From NCBI RefSeq assembly GCF_000147695.2, contig NC_015958.1:2711501-2775500 (forward strand): a stretch of DNA of 64,000 nucleotides. Direction: 5' to 3'. The notes beneath the pieces are model-generated. The model did no database searches. It saw nothing but the letters and a program-made list of their open reading frames with translations, and was not told the origin of the DNA. Positions 19,006 to 28,369 of the stretch are shown here, in pieces (position 1 is the stretch's first letter; each line of letters starts with the position of its first letter). Origin of the DNA: Thermoanaerobacter wiegelii Rt8.B1 (GTDB taxonomy: Bacteria > Bacillota > Thermoanaerobacteria > Thermoanaerobacterales > Thermoanaerobacteraceae). The translations under genes were made by a program, and so were the position numbers.

Positions 19006-19176
19006 TCACCTACCAATCAATTTAAGGATGTATTCAAACAATACTCCCCCAAGGTAAATTCCTATAATGCCAGCTATTCCTGGTAATACATTCGGAGCAG
19101 GGAGTGGCAATTTTAAAGATGAAAAAATTAATCCTACAATCATTCCAGTAACTAATGCTAACAATGTCTCTTTCAC
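19006..19176 (-). CDS. XapX domain-containing small membrane protein
   Basis: A 56-residue protein from a GTG start with GAGGTG seven bases upstream. Two hydrophobic segments (about 3-19 and 30-52) frame the proline-rich turn SLKLPLPAPNVLPG. This combination, ending in GIIGIYLGG, is the XapX/DUF1427 signature. The family is of unknown function. The gene is small enough to be missed by length-based gene finding; the frame, start and motif together support it. Confidence 0.8.
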   Translation of the reverse strand: MKETLLALVTGMIVGLIFSSLKLPLPAPNVLPGIAGIIGIYLGGVLFEYILKLIGR

Positions 19177-19304
19177 ATTAACACCTCGCTTTATTTTTAT
19201 CGGTATTTTTATTATTTACTTTAACCAATTTTATATTATATCACAATTTTTTGTTATTTGTCAGACGTCTAATCACTTTTTAGAAAAATAAGATGTGTAC
19301 AGCA

Positions 19305-20024
19305 TTAATGAATCGACCTCTTTTGCAATTTACCTCCTAAAACATCGTAGACATCATGTATGGTAACAAAGGCTCCTTCGTCATGTTTCTTCACAATCAT
19401 TTTTAACTTAGCAATCTCCAAGCGGCTAACTACAGCATACAAAATTCCTTTTGTTCCTTTAGTATAACCACCCTTCCCTTCCCAAAGCGTAACACTTCGT
19501 CCTAAACGGGCTATTATAGTTTCTGCAATCTCATCTGCTTTCTCTGTAACTATCATAACAGCTTTCGCTTCATCTAAACCTTCTATAGTCAAATCAATAA
19601 CCTTAAAAGCAATAAAATAAGTGATGAGAGAATACATGGCTCTATCCCAAGTAAAAACTATTCCAGCACTTCCAAGAATAAAAATATTAAAAAATAATAC
19701 AATTTCTCCTACAGAAAAACCACTCCACTCTGAAATTACCACTGCTACAATTTCTGTTCCATCCATTGAACCTCCATATCTTATTATAAGCCCTACTCCA
19801 ATTCCCAAAATGATACCTCCAAAAACAGAAGCCAGCAAAGTATCACTTGTAAGAGAAGGGATTTTCTCTAAAAAAGTGACCCCTATAGAAAGAATCGTAA
19901 CAGCAAAAAAAGTAGAAATTACAAAACTCTTACCTATTTGTTTATAACCAAAAACTAAGAAGGGAATATTTAATAGAAAAATAAAAGCTCCAAGAGGCAA
20001 TTTTGTTAAATAGCTTAATTCCAA
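19305..20024 (-). pseudogene. YitT family membrane protein, N-terminally truncated
   Basis: The 239 residues match the YitT/DUF2179 family from within its first third onward: LPLGAFIFLLNIPF, GGSMDGTEIVAV and the C-terminal soluble DUF2179 domain (TEKADEIAETII, GRSVTLWEGKGGY). Family members usually have about 45 more residues with the first membrane segment and a PNKIA..G loop; here the reading frame begins after it, from a TTG with no convincing ribosome-binding site, directly behind the terminator of the neighbouring gene. A truncated or non-functional gene is the best reading, although a short form could still insert in the membrane. Confidence 0.65.
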
Positions 20025-20057
20025 ATGCCTGGTTAAGTCGAGATTTTTAAAACATAT

Positions 20058-20094
20058 AAAAAGGTCCTACCATGAATATAGGTAAGACCTTTTT
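20058..20094 (-). terminator. terminator of the CoA-disulfide reductase gene
   Basis: AAAAAGGTC...GACCTTTTT with additional pairing inside forms a long stem directly after the stop codon. It is palindromic and could stop transcription on either strand. Confidence 0.75.
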
Positions 20095-20099
20095 GATCG

Positions 20100-21455
20100 T
20101 TATTTTTCTCTTTGTGCTACTGTCGCTGCTTGTTGGAGAGGATCCCACACTGAGTTATATGGAGGTGCATAGGCAAGGTCCAAGGCCTGAAGGTCATCAA
20201 TTGTCATACCATGGAAAAGCGCTGTAGCAAGAACATCAATTCGCTTGTCTACCCCAGCACCTCCTGCAATTTGTCCTCCTAAAAGCTTGCGGTTGTCTTT
20301 ATTAAAGTGGAGACGAATAGTCAAAACTTCATCTTCCCAGGGATAATAATGACTTATAGGTCTTGCCTTAATAGAAACAGTCTGATATGGAAGACCTAAA
20401 GCTTCGCATTCCCTTTCCCCTAAACCGCTTCTTGCAATCGTCCTATCAAAAACCTTCACAATCGCTGTACCGACAATACCTGCAAATTTTGCATCTCCAC
20501 CCGCCATGTTAATTCCAGCAATTCGCCCTTGTTTATTAGCCGTTGTCCCTAATGGCACATAATCTGGCGCATTTTTTATGCGATGAAAATGAGTAGCGCA
20601 ATCCCCCGCGGCAAAAATGTCTGGAATATTTGTTTGTAGGCGTTCATTTACAAGAATCGCATTTCGAGGGCCTAACTCTATACCAGCTTCTCTGGCAAGC
20701 TCACTAACTGGGCGAACTCCTATAGAAATAATGACTAAATCGGCTGGGAAAGAATCATTTTTTGTCACAACAGCCCGTACGCCTTTTTCATCTCCTTCTA
20801 ACCCCACAACTTCTTCATTTAAATGAATTTCTACCCCATGCCTTTTAAGAACATCCTGTGCAATTTCAGCAATAACTGAATCAAAAGTTGGTATAAGTTG
20901 GGGTGCTAGATCTAAAACAGTTACTTTGAAACCTCTATTATGTAAGGCTTCTGCTGCTTCTAAACCAATATATCCCCCACCAATTACCACTGCTTTATTA
21001 GGAGTATGAGTTTCAAGCCAAGACAAGAGCTTTTCTGCATCTCCCATTGTCTTCAAAGTAAAAACTCCAGGCAAATTTCTACCTTCCCATGGCGGTACAA
21101 TCGCTGCACTTCCTGTCCCAATTAAAAGCACATCATAAGGCACTGTAATTTCATCTTTTTCTTCCCGGCGATATACGCGAATCTGCTTCTTTTGAGGTAT
21201 AATCTGTGTAACCTCATGATAAAGCTTTACATCGATATTATAGCGAGTGTAAAACTCTTCAGCTGTTCGCGCAATAAGCTTTTTCCTTTCAGCTACTACT
21301 CCCCCTATCCAGTAGGGAAGACCACATTGAGCATAAGAAATGACCCTCTCTTTTTCAAAGACAAGAATTTCTCCTTCAGGGTCCTGTCTTCTAATTTGAG
21401 AAGCTGCACTCATTCCAGCAGCATCGCCGCCAACAATTACATAACGCTTGGCCAT
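20100..21455 (-). CDS. CoA-disulfide reductase / NADH oxidase-type flavoprotein
   Basis: A 451-residue member of the pyridine nucleotide-disulfide oxidoreductase family. It has the FAD motif VIVGGDAAGMSAAS, the single active-site Cys 44 in SYAQCGLPYW (the CoADR pattern SxxxC), an NAD-binding motif VVIGGGYIGLEAAEAL and the second FAD motif NIPDIFAAGDCA. Such enzymes keep coenzyme A reduced or reduce oxygen, polysulfide or peroxide in anaerobes. Which of these applies here cannot be read from the sequence. AGGAGG precedes the ATG. The gene is a single unit. Confidence 0.9.
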   Translation of the reverse strand: MAKRYVIVGGDAAGMSAASQIRRQDPEGEILVFEKERVISYAQCGLPYWIGGVVAERKKLIARTAEEFYTRYNIDVKLYHEVTQIIPQKKQIRVYRREEKDEITVPYDVLLIGTGSAAIVPPWEGRNLPGVFTLKTMGDAEKLLSWLETHTPNKAVVIGGGYIGLEAAEALHNRGFKVTVLDLAPQLIPTFDSVIAEIAQDVLKRHGVEIHLNEEVVGLEGDEKGVRAVVTKNDSFPADLVIISIGVRPVSELAREAGIELGPRNAILVNERLQTNIPDIFAAGDCATHFHRIKNAPDYVPLGTTANKQGRIAGINMAGGDAKFAGIVGTAIVKVFDRTIARSGLGERECEALGLPYQTVSIKARPISHYYPWEDEVLTIRLHFNKDNRKLLGGQIAGGAGVDKRIDVLATALFHGMTIDDLQALDLAYAPPYNSVWDPLQQAATVAQREK

Positions 21456-21541
21456 TTTTTCTCCTCCTTTTTTGCACTTATGTCCATATTTCCATTATAC
21501 TCTTACCTGCTTATTTTTTCAAACCAAAAGCTTCTTGAAGT

Positions 21542-22627
21542 TTAATTTACCCACTTTGATAACATTTCAATCTTTTTTAATACCCTCTCTTTTTCTTCCC
21601 CTTCTAAAATAACCGGTTTATAGTCATTCCTATCTTTTTGTGAAGAAATAGAAACAGGTATTATGTTCATCTCTACTTTTACTATTTCTCTTTTGTCATT
21701 AAAAAGAAAAATTTGTTGTAAAATTATAGAATCCTTATCTTTTGGATTTCTATTACCTCCGAAAGAAAAATTCCCAAGAGAATATGCAATATACCTATCT
21801 TTATACTTCTCTATTCCCTGTAACACATGGGGATGATGACCAATTACTAAGTCTGCCCCTTCATCTATTACAAAATGCCCTAAATCCCTTTGAATCTTAT
21901 TTGGATAGTATCTATTTTCTTCCCCCCAGTGAAAACTGACAATCAAAATATCTACACTGGGCCTCAACTTCTCAATATCTTTTTTAATTTGATTTTTAGT
22001 CCATTTGCTATTGTCAAAACCTGTATACCCTAATATTCCAATTTTTATCCCTTTTACAGTCATAATATACTGATACCCATATCCAAAATACCCAATTCCT
22101 TCTTTCTTTAAGGCTTTTACAGTGTCTTCAAAGCCTTCTTTCAAATAATCAAAAGTGTGATTATTAGCCAAATTCACAACTTCAACGCTTCCTTCTTTCA
22201 AAATCTTGGCATAGGAAGGGTCCCCTTTAAAAGCATACTCCTTTTCAGCCCGCTTGGTTGCATTAGTAAGAGTTGTCTCTAAATTGGCGATGGTCAAATC
22301 ATCCTTTTCTAATACACTCTTTACATTTTCAAAAAAATATCCATAGTCATAATTATGTTTTTTAAATTCTTCATCAAAAGTGCCATATTTCCCATAAGAC
22401 TCATCTGAGCCTAAAACGCAATCCCCTACTGCACTTATGACTATTTTTGTATAATTATCTTCCTTATGAACATCTTCTTGAGGAAGACTTTGTGGCTTTT
22501 CTTCCACAATAAATTCCTTTAAAAGAGTTTCCGAAATCCCCAGATTTACTGTCTTCAATGGAATAGCAATTATTGCCATTATGAGAAAAACAAAAACTAA
22601 AATTTTAGTCACCATTTTTCCTTTCAT
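21542..22627 (-). CDS. CapA family metallophosphatase-like membrane protein
   Basis: A protein of about 361 residues with one N-terminal membrane segment (around residues 7-25) and an extracytoplasmic CapA domain: SAVGDCVLGSDE, NLETTLT, VVNLANNHTFDY, FHWGEE and GHHPHVLQGIE are the family's metal-site motifs. CapA proteins take part in poly-gamma-glutamate export or, in clostridia, are of unknown role. The start at 22627 is chosen because the promoter predicted at 22660-22688 lies inside the longer frame; another ATG four codons on, with AAAGGA upstream, is also possible. A group II intron sits directly upstream. Confidence 0.8.
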   Translation of the reverse strand: MKGKMVTKILVFVFLIMAIIAIPLKTVNLGISETLLKEFIVEEKPQSLPQEDVHKEDNYTKIVISAVGDCVLGSDESYGKYGTFDEEFKKHNYDYGYFFENVKSVLEKDDLTIANLETTLTNATKRAEKEYAFKGDPSYAKILKEGSVEVVNLANNHTFDYLKEGFEDTVKALKKEGIGYFGYGYQYIMTVKGIKIGILGYTGFDNSKWTKNQIKKDIEKLRPSVDILIVSFHWGEENRYYPNKIQRDLGHFVIDEGADLVIGHHPHVLQGIEKYKDRYIAYSLGNFSFGGNRNPKDKDSIILQQIFLFNDKREIVKVEMNIIPVSISSQKDRNDYKPVILEGEEKERVLKKIEMLSKWVN

Positions 22628-22659
22628 ATCCACTGCCCTCTTCTTAACATTCTGTAACA

Positions 22660-22688
22660 ATTTTACACATTCATACAAAATAAATCAA
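22660..22688 (-). promoter_or_regulatory. promoter of capA reaching into the group II intron end
   Basis: TTGATT and TAAAAT, with a 17-base spacer, precede capA. The first T of the -35 box is the last base of the intron, so the promoter is split by the insertion junction and may have been kept or created by it. Confidence 0.45.
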
Positions 22689-24599
22689 TCGAGTAGGAGC
22701 TGAATAATTATTTTATTCAGCGTCCTCTCACACCACCGTACGTACCGTTCGGTATACGGCGGTTCATTAGGAATTGTGTACAATTAGATATCTTTGGGAT
22801 AAACTCTTATAACCTATGCTTTCAAAGTATTTATTTGTAAGAGTCTTATTTAGGATTGGGCTATTGGATATTCTCCAGTAGCCTTTCCTTGTATTGGCGT
22901 ATTCCCAGGCTTTTTGTTCTTCTACTCCTAGTTTTACTAAGTTATCATGCTTCGTTTTTATCTTCTTCCATTGTTTCCATATACATGCCCTTAGTCTTCG
23001 CCTTATCCATTCGTCAAGGGTTTTCATTATGCTTTTCGCGTCTGCTAATCCAAAATAGTTGACCCATCCTGTTGTTATTTGATTTAGTCTTTTTATTCTG
23101 TTTTCCATGCTTATTCCCTTGTTCCGATTGGTTATTTCTCTTACTTTTTCCTTAAACCTTTTGATGGATTTTTCATGGATTCTTATTCTTACTTCGTTTT
23201 CTTTTGTATAGAATGAAAATCCAAGAAATTTTCTTCTCCATGGTCTATCTACAGCACTTTTTGCTTCGTTGACTTTTAGTTTTAATTTGCTTTCTATGAA
23301 TTTCTTTATGCTCTTCATTACTCTGTTTCCTGCAGACCTGCTTTTTACATATATGTTGCAGTCATCTGCATATCGGCAGAATTTATGCCCTCGTTTCTCA
23401 AGTTCTTTGTCTAGTTCGTCCAACATTATGTTTGCTAATAGGGGACTTAATGGCCCTCCTTGGGGTGTCCCTTCTTCTGTTGATACTTTGATTCCGTTTA
23501 TCATTACTCCTGATTCTAGGTATCTTCGTATTAACTTTAGTACCCTTTTATCTCCTATCCGCTTTTCTAGTTTGGACATTATTATGTCGTGGTTTACTCT
23601 GTCAAAGAACTTTTCTAAGTCCATATCTACAACCCATGTGTATCCTTCATTTATGTATGCTTCTGCGGCTTTTATTGCGTCTTTTGCACTGCGTCCTGGT
23701 CTGAATCCATAACTGCTATCAGAAAATGTATGGTTGTAGACTTTATTTAGTATTTGGGCTATTGCTTGTTGTATTAGTCTGTCTAGTACTGTAGGTATTC
23801 CTAGTAGTCTTTTTCCTCCATCAGGTTTGGGAATTTCTACTCTTCGCACTGGTTGTGGTTTGTATTTCCCCTCCAGCAGTTGTTGTTTTATGGTTGCCCA
23901 GTTTTCTTTGAGATACGGTAGAAGTTCATCTACTCCCATCCCATCGACTCCATGGCTTCCTTTATTTGCAACAACGCGCTTGTATGCTGCTTCCATGTTC
24001 CCTCGTTCTACTATCATTTCAAGCATCTTGCCGGTATATCTTTGTACTTCGTTTCTTCCATCTTCCGACGCCGATGATATACTATGCACTTCCGTTGTCT
24101 TTTGAAATTCCATTTCTCTATTCAACGGATAGCCTCTTTGTTGAGTTGTCTGCAGTCTTCGCATATCTTTCGAGTCCATAAGATTTCCAAAACCTCCTAA
24201 CGTTCGGTCCTTCCTTATCTATTCATGTCTAGATAAGTACTATGACCTCTGCTGACTTCTCAAGGTTCAGCCATACATCACTGCATGGGTTGTCACTTCA
24301 GATTTTACTTCCATGACTTATCCTTGAGACCTCCCCGGGTAAGAACGATAACTTTCATCTCATATATCTGCCAGATTTACTGTATGGGATTCGGGTAGTG
24401 TTGGACTTCGTTTTGTTACGCAAACTCATCCATCCCAATTCAGCCTCTTATCTGGTTCTTGTTCATCAGACCGAGATTTTGCCTTAAGCTTCCTTCAGAT
24501 TCCACCTCACGATGGACACCCTTGCTCTTGGCTAGTGGTTCCCACTACCAAGCCCACAGCGGACTTTCACCGCCTAGTTATCGCCCATGCCGGGCGCAC
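22688..24599 (-). mobile_element. group II intron (class C type) with its maturase gene
   Basis: Read on the minus strand the intron begins with GTGCGCCCGGCATGGGCGA, a typical group II 5' end. Its 3' part has a domain V-like hairpin (CGCCGTATACCG...GTACGTACGGTGG), GTGTGAGAGGACG and a domain VI stem, GCTGAATAA/TTATTCAGC, followed by CTCCTACTCGAT. The A seven bases from the 3' end would be the branch point. The 5' end lies a few bases after the T-run of the phosphoglucomutase terminator, the known preference of class C introns. About 420 bases before the maturase form domains I-IV. Confidence 0.85.
22767..24179 (-). CDS. ltrA: group II intron reverse transcriptase/maturase
   Basis: A 470-residue multifunctional protein that splices its host intron and copies it into DNA. 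The reverse transcriptase domain occupies about residues 60-300: RRVEIPKPDGGKRLLGIPT, the YGFRPGRSAKDA block, EEGTPQGGPLSPLLANI and the active site FCRYADDCNI. The maturase (X) domain follows (KRLNQITTGWVNYFG). No HNH endonuclease domain is present, as usual for class C. The frame is intact. GGAGG lies about 12 bases upstream of the ATG. Confidence 0.95.
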   Translation of the reverse strand: MDSKDMRRLQTTQQRGYPLNREMEFQKTTEVHSISSASEDGRNEVQRYTGKMLEMIVERGNMEAAYKRVVANKGSHGVDGMGVDELLPYLKENWATIKQQLLEGKYKPQPVRRVEIPKPDGGKRLLGIPTVLDRLIQQAIAQILNKVYNHTFSDSSYGFRPGRSAKDAIKAAEAYINEGYTWVVDMDLEKFFDRVNHDIIMSKLEKRIGDKRVLKLIRRYLESGVMINGIKVSTEEGTPQGGPLSPLLANIMLDELDKELEKRGHKFCRYADDCNIYVKSRSAGNRVMKSIKKFIESKLKLKVNEAKSAVDRPWRRKFLGFSFYTKENEVRIRIHEKSIKRFKEKVREITNRNKGISMENRIKRLNQITTGWVNYFGLADAKSIMKTLDEWIRRRLRACIWKQWKKIKTKHDNLVKLGVEEQKAWEYANTRKGYWRISNSPILNKTLTNKYFESIGYKSLSQRYLIVHNS

Positions 24600-24603
24600 A
24601 TAT

Positions 24604-24634
24604 AAAAAGGAAACCACTTATTGTGGTCTCCTTT
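24604..24634 (-). terminator. terminator of the phosphoglucomutase gene, target of the intron
   Basis: AAAGGAGACCAC and GTGGTTTCCTTT pair completely on the minus strand, allowing one G-U pair, and are followed by TTTATAT and then the intron. Confidence 0.85.
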
Positions 24635-24647
24635 GAAATAACTAATC

Positions 24648-26315
24648 TTATAAACCTAAAACTTTTGTAAACTCTTCTTTTGCCTTTTCTAATAGAGATT
24701 TAGCTTCTTCAAAAGTTTCCATATTCATAACCATAAAGTAAAACTTCACTTTTGGCTCTGTCCCTGAAGGCCTTGCATAGACCAAAAGCTTATCTCCAAA
24801 CTCCATCCTCAAAACATCTGAAGGCGGAATTTGTCCATGTCCTTTTAAATAATCTATCATCCCTGTCAGTTTATGTCCCGCAAGATTTTCAATAGGATTT
24901 TCCCTCAACCTTTTCATTATTCTCTTTATCTTTTCTACTCCTGCTCCCCCTTCATACACAGGAGAAAGCTGCCCTTCAAGATAATACCCGTATTTTTTAT
25001 AAATCTCTTCTAAAGCGTCCACCAAAGTCATGCCCTTTTGCTTGTAATAAGCTGCCATTTCACAAGTCACCATTATTGGAGTCCCAGAATCTTTATCGTA
25101 AACAAAATCACCTATATTGTATCCATAGCTTTCCTCATAAGCAAAAAACACTGTCTTGCCTTCTGCTCTCAATCTGTCAGCCTCATTGCAAATCCACTTA
25201 AATCCAGTCAATACTTCAGAAACCTCAACCCCATGAGCCTTTGCAATTTTAGCAAACAACTTTGAAGAAACAATGGACTCTATAACTGCTGGATTTTTAG
25301 GCATGCCCTTTTTTGAATACATCTCCAACAAGAAATTCAAAAAAAGTATCCCCATTTGATTGCCATCTATTCTCACATAATCTCCCTTATGCTTCACTAA
25401 TACTCCCATCCTGTCCGCGTCAGGGTCAGAAGCTACAACTATATCTGCATCAAGCCTTTTCGCATCATCTAAAGCTAACTTAAAGGCGTCATCAAATTCG
25501 GGATTAGGATAATTTACTGTAGGAAAATTTCCATCAGGTACTTGCTGCTCTTTTTGAATGTAAATATCAAAACCCACTTTTTCAAGCAGTGGTGGCACTA
25601 TCTTTATGCCTGTTCCGTGAAGCGGTGTATAGACAATATTTAAATCTTTTGAAGAAATTCCAAAAGAATAAGAAAGTGCTCTTTCAAAATATGCCAAATC
25701 AATTTCCTGACCCACCATTACAACAAGCCCTTTTTTCTTTGCCTCTTCAAAAGGCATCCTCTTTATTTCACCAAAAGATTTTATTTCCTCATATTCTTTT
25801 ATAATCCCCTCATCATGAGGCGGTATCACCTGCGCTCCATTTGACCAATATACCTTGTAACCATTGTACTCTAGAGGATTATGACTTGCAGTAATCATTA
25901 TACCTGCTGTTGTCTTTAAATACCTAACAGCAAATGACAAAAGAGGAGTTGGTCTAAAGTCGTCAAACAAATACACCTTTATGCCATTTGCAGCAAGAAT
26001 TTCTGCCGATTCAATTGCAAAATCCTTAGAAAAATTCCTTGTATCATAAGAAATAGCAACACTTTTTTCTCCTCGTACCGTCTTATTTATGTAATTGGCA
26101 AAAGCTTGTGTTGCTCTACCTACAGTGTAAAAATTCATCCTATTTGCTCCAAGCCCTATAACGCCCCGCATACCTGCTGTGCCAAATTCCAGGTCTTTAA
26201 AAAAAGCATCCTGTATTTCAGATTCATTCATTTTCCTTAAAACTTCTTTATCCTTCTCTGAAATTGAAGGATCATTTAACCATGCTTGATACCTCTCCAT
26301 TGTTTCCTTCTCCAT
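24648..26315 (-). CDS. phosphoglucomutase / phosphomannomutase
   Basis: Interconverts hexose 1- and 6-phosphates (glucose or mannose). The enzyme is an alpha-D-phosphohexomutase of about 555 residues: catalytic serine in GIMITASHNPLEYNGYK, metal loop ASDPDADRMG, sugar loop FAYEESYGYNIG and phosphate-binding RPSGTEPKVKFY. The ATG at 26315 is preferred because an upstream TTG 17 codons earlier has no ribosome-binding site. The gene is monocistronic with a strong terminator. Specificity for glucose over mannose cannot be decided here. Confidence 0.93.
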   Translation of the reverse strand: MEKETMERYQAWLNDPSISEKDKEVLRKMNESEIQDAFFKDLEFGTAGMRGVIGLGANRMNFYTVGRATQAFANYINKTVRGEKSVAISYDTRNFSKDFAIESAEILAANGIKVYLFDDFRPTPLLSFAVRYLKTTAGIMITASHNPLEYNGYKVYWSNGAQVIPPHDEGIIKEYEEIKSFGEIKRMPFEEAKKKGLVVMVGQEIDLAYFERALSYSFGISSKDLNIVYTPLHGTGIKIVPPLLEKVGFDIYIQKEQQVPDGNFPTVNYPNPEFDDAFKLALDDAKRLDADIVVASDPDADRMGVLVKHKGDYVRIDGNQMGILFLNFLLEMYSKKGMPKNPAVIESIVSSKLFAKIAKAHGVEVSEVLTGFKWICNEADRLRAEGKTVFFAYEESYGYNIGDFVYDKDSGTPIMVTCEMAAYYKQKGMTLVDALEEIYKKYGYYLEGQLSPVYEGGAGVEKIKRIMKRLRENPIENLAGHKLTGMIDYLKGHGQIPPSDVLRMEFGDKLLVYARPSGTEPKVKFYFMVMNMETFEEAKSLLEKAKEEFTKVLGL

Positions 26316-26392
26316 CTCATCCACGCCTTTCCTACTACCTATTTTTTGTACTTCTATCTTAACCAATTTAAATTTTATTGTCTACAATTTAT

Positions 26393-26423
26393 AAAAAAAC
26401 TGATACTCAAAGCTGAGTATCAG
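26393..26423 (-). terminator. terminator of pepF
   Basis: CTGATACTC-(6-base loop)-GAGTATCAG followed by TTTTTTAT on the minus strand. Confidence 0.85.
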
Positions 26424-26446
26424 CGAAAATGTCAAGTTTTGTAAAT

Positions 26447-28258
26447 TTATTTTTCTAATTCCTCTGTTAATTTAATTATCTCATCTATTATACTGCCAAT
26501 ATACTGGATTGTATCCAATAACGGCTTTTCTGTTGTTATATCTACTCCCGCCATTTTCGCCAGTTCTACTGGTGTCTTTGTACCGCCAGCTTTTAATACC
26601 TCTTTCCAATCTTCCAATGCCTTTTGCCCTTCCTCTAAATATCTCTTGTTCACTTGGGTGGCTATAGTAAGCCCTGCACTGTAAGTGTAAGGGTAAAGTC
26701 CCATATAATAATGAGGCTGTCTCATCCAAGTGAGTTCTGCTCCTTCGTTTATTTTAACAGCATCTCCCCAGAACTTTTCCAGAACTTCTCTTTTAATCTT
26801 ATTCAAAGTGGGAGCAGTAACAGACCCTCCCTCATCAATTATCCTGTACACTTCTCTTTGATAAGCTGCTTCTAAAAGGTGCGTCACAAAATTGTGGTAA
26901 TATGTCCTGGAAATCAAAGTAGAGAGCACCCATCTCTTCATTCTCTTATCATTGCTATTTTTCTGCATCAAATAATTAGCCATGAGAAGCTCATTCATTG
27001 TGGATGGCGCTTCTATAAAGTAAAGGGATGGCCTTGAATCAAAAATATTTTGATGCTGATGTGCCAAGTAAAAATGCCCAGCATGCCCCAGCTCATGCGC
27101 TAGGACAAACACTTCTCTCATTTTATCCGCCCAGTTTATCAAAACGTACGGGTGAGCACCGTAAGGTGTGGCACAAAAAGCACCTGTAGCCTTTCCTCTA
27201 TTTTCCGCAAAATCTATCCATCTCTCGCTAAAAGCTCTTCTTATCATCTCCCTGTAATCTTCGCCGAAAACTGAAAGCCCCTCTTCTATGTACCTTTTTG
27301 CCTCTTCAATTGTCACTTCTGGCTCAAAATCAGGGTCTACTTCCAGCTTCAAATCGGCAAAAGTCATCTCATCTAACCCGTGTATTCTTTGAAGAAGTTT
27401 AGCAAATTTTCTTATATGAGGTGCAAGATTTTCCATTATAAGGTCAATCTGCCTCTCGTACATATCCCTTTCCACTTTCTGAGGGAAAAGCAAGCTATCA
27501 ATGACAGAATCAAACCCCCTCAAAGTGGCTATAATCTTCTCTTTCTGCACCTGTGCCTGGTAAACAGCTGCTATAGTGTGCTGATATTCCTTTAATTTTC
27601 TGTAAAAAGCTTCAAAGGCAGCTCTTCTGACTTTCGCATCTTTCTCATACTCCCATTTAGTCTCAAATAGTGAAAAGCTCAAAGGGTATTCCTTGTCTTC
27701 AACCTTAAAAGTTCCAAAATCCATATCTGCCAATTTTGCCATATTGTAAATATCTTCAAAAACTTCTAAAACAGGAGATAAAGCAGACAAAGCCTTTTCA
27801 ACTTCGGGATGAAGGGCATGTTTTTTCTTCCTCAAAATTTCTTTCAGATAATTTGCATTTTCCTTCGACCCTTCTATCGCTTTATTTATCACCTCTTCTT
27901 CCTGCTGTATAATCTCAGAATCCACAAAACTTATGCGGCTCTCAATATTTGATGCGACATTTCTAAACTTCATCTGCCTCTGAAGATTTTCTGTATTGGT
28001 CTGGTCAACTGCTACAGCTAGATAAGCATAGCTACCTGCCAGTGTAAGAAGCTCTGCTATACTTCTTAACTTGTCCAGGCACTTATTAATATTTTCCGGA
28101 GTTGTGAGCTTACCTTTAAATTCTTCTTCAAGCTCTTTTGTAAGCTCTTCCGTTTTTTTAACTGTCGCTTCATACTCTTCTTCTGTCTTGAAAATACCCG
28201 ACAAATCCCAAGTCAGCCTTTCATCAACATCCTTTCTATCCAACAAATGTGTACTCAA
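26447..28258 (-). CDS. pepF: oligoendopeptidase F (M3B family)
   Basis: A cytoplasmic zinc peptidase of 603 residues that cleaves oligopeptides. The active site HELGH lies at residues 388-392 in LAHELGHAGHFYLA, with the third ligand glutamate about 25 residues on (FIEAPSTMNE). The C-terminus HYYMGLYPYTYSAG is conserved in M3B. The length is that of the family. The gene is single, with a terminator and a putative start after a weak ribosome-binding site (GGGGGT). It is likely a housekeeping peptide recycler. Confidence 0.95.
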   Translation of the reverse strand: MSTHLLDRKDVDERLTWDLSGIFKTEEEYEATVKKTEELTKELEEEFKGKLTTPENINKCLDKLRSIAELLTLAGSYAYLAVAVDQTNTENLQRQMKFRNVASNIESRISFVDSEIIQQEEEVINKAIEGSKENANYLKEILRKKKHALHPEVEKALSALSPVLEVFEDIYNMAKLADMDFGTFKVEDKEYPLSFSLFETKWEYEKDAKVRRAAFEAFYRKLKEYQHTIAAVYQAQVQKEKIIATLRGFDSVIDSLLFPQKVERDMYERQIDLIMENLAPHIRKFAKLLQRIHGLDEMTFADLKLEVDPDFEPEVTIEEAKRYIEEGLSVFGEDYREMIRRAFSERWIDFAENRGKATGAFCATPYGAHPYVLINWADKMREVFVLAHELGHAGHFYLAHQHQNIFDSRPSLYFIEAPSTMNELLMANYLMQKNSNDKRMKRWVLSTLISRTYYHNFVTHLLEAAYQREVYRIIDEGGSVTAPTLNKIKREVLEKFWGDAVKINEGAELTWMRQPHYYMGLYPYTYSAGLTIATQVNKRYLEEGQKALEDWKEVLKAGGTKTPVELAKMAGVDITTEKPLLDTIQYIGSIIDEIIKLTEELEK

Positions 28259-28369
28259 AAAAATACCCCCCTTTAATTTTGGTAATTATATGATACCCCC
28301 TCAAAAAAATAAAATCAACCCGAATTGATTCTGCATTGATTTCCTTTTTTTGTATTTAGTTTTGTTTTC

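Noticed and set aside
23269-23712. 147-codon plus-strand frame within the maturase gene
   Set aside because: Shadow of the reverse transcriptase frame; hydrophobic composition follows from the antisense reading.
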